NCBI GenBank assembly: GCA_945483525.1
Contig: CALYRV010000078.1
Location: 1 to 7,941 of the forward strand
Direction: 5' to 3'
From: an uncultured Verrucomicrobiota bacterium
GTDB lineage: Bacteria; Verrucomicrobiota; Kiritimatiellia; RFP12; UBA1067
DNA: 7,941 nt
Part shown: piece after piece, positions 7,930-7,941 of the stretch
Numbering within the stretch: the stretch's first letter is position 1
Layout of the letters: every line of letters begins with the position of its first letter
The notes under the pieces: generated by a model
Told to the model about the DNA's origin: nothing
What the model saw: the letters and a program-made list of their open reading frames with translations, nothing else
Databases searched by the model: none
Translations under genes and position numbers: made by a program

Positions 7930-7941
7930 TACGGATCCCGC
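7930..7941. other. Short downstream edge, nothing identifiable
   Basis: Only 12 bases follow the last stop codon. They end in GGATCCCGC, too short to decide whether a terminator stem begins here. Confidence 0.5.

Overview
The window is a gene-dense, single-strand stretch of a bacterial chromosome. Five plus-strand genes run head to tail with almost no intergenic DNA: a GspE/PilB-type secretion or pilus ATPase, the replicative helicase DnaB, a small McsA/McsB-like hybrid protein, the AAA+ unfoldase ClpC, and a secreted protein of unknown function. I see no RNA gene, insertion sequence, CRISPR array or long intergenic region. The window opens on the first base of the ATPase gene and closes 12 bases after the last stop codon, so neither flank is visible.

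Organism: the pairing of McsA/McsB-type sequence with ClpC, and a secreted protein ending in a 'FYRIRI-TD' type C-terminal module, are most like members of the PVC group, perhaps a gut Kiritimatiellota or Verrucomicrobiota bacterium. This is an inference from remembered family features, not from a search. The Firmicutes clpC operon (ctsR-mcsA-mcsB-clpC) is the closest well-known layout, but here there is no ctsR and dnaB sits upstream instead.

Layout: the ATPase (1-1689) is followed by a 32-base gap and dnaB (start best placed at 1722). dnaB overlaps the McsA/McsB-like gene by ATGA at 3215-3218. That gene overlaps clpC by ATGA at 4081-4084. clpC is followed after 12 bases by the secreted-protein gene. 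dnaB, the hybrid and clpC therefore look translationally coupled.

The most interesting gene is the hybrid at 3215-4084. Its first 30 residues are an McsA-type CxxC...CxxC zinc finger. Its last 180 residues align without gaps, over the segments I can compare from memory, to the C-terminal part of the protein-arginine kinase McsB. The ATP/guanidino-binding N-terminal half of the kinase, McsA's second zinc finger and McsA's UVR motif are all absent. The conserved arginine of the McsB 'RGxYGE' motif is replaced by isoleucine, and the RDxxRA phosphoarginine pocket motif reads RDRIDA. The adjoining ClpC keeps one of the two N-domain glutamates used for phosphoarginine recognition but has valine at the other. 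Together these suggest a non-catalytic ClpC adaptor made from the remains of the McsA/McsB system.
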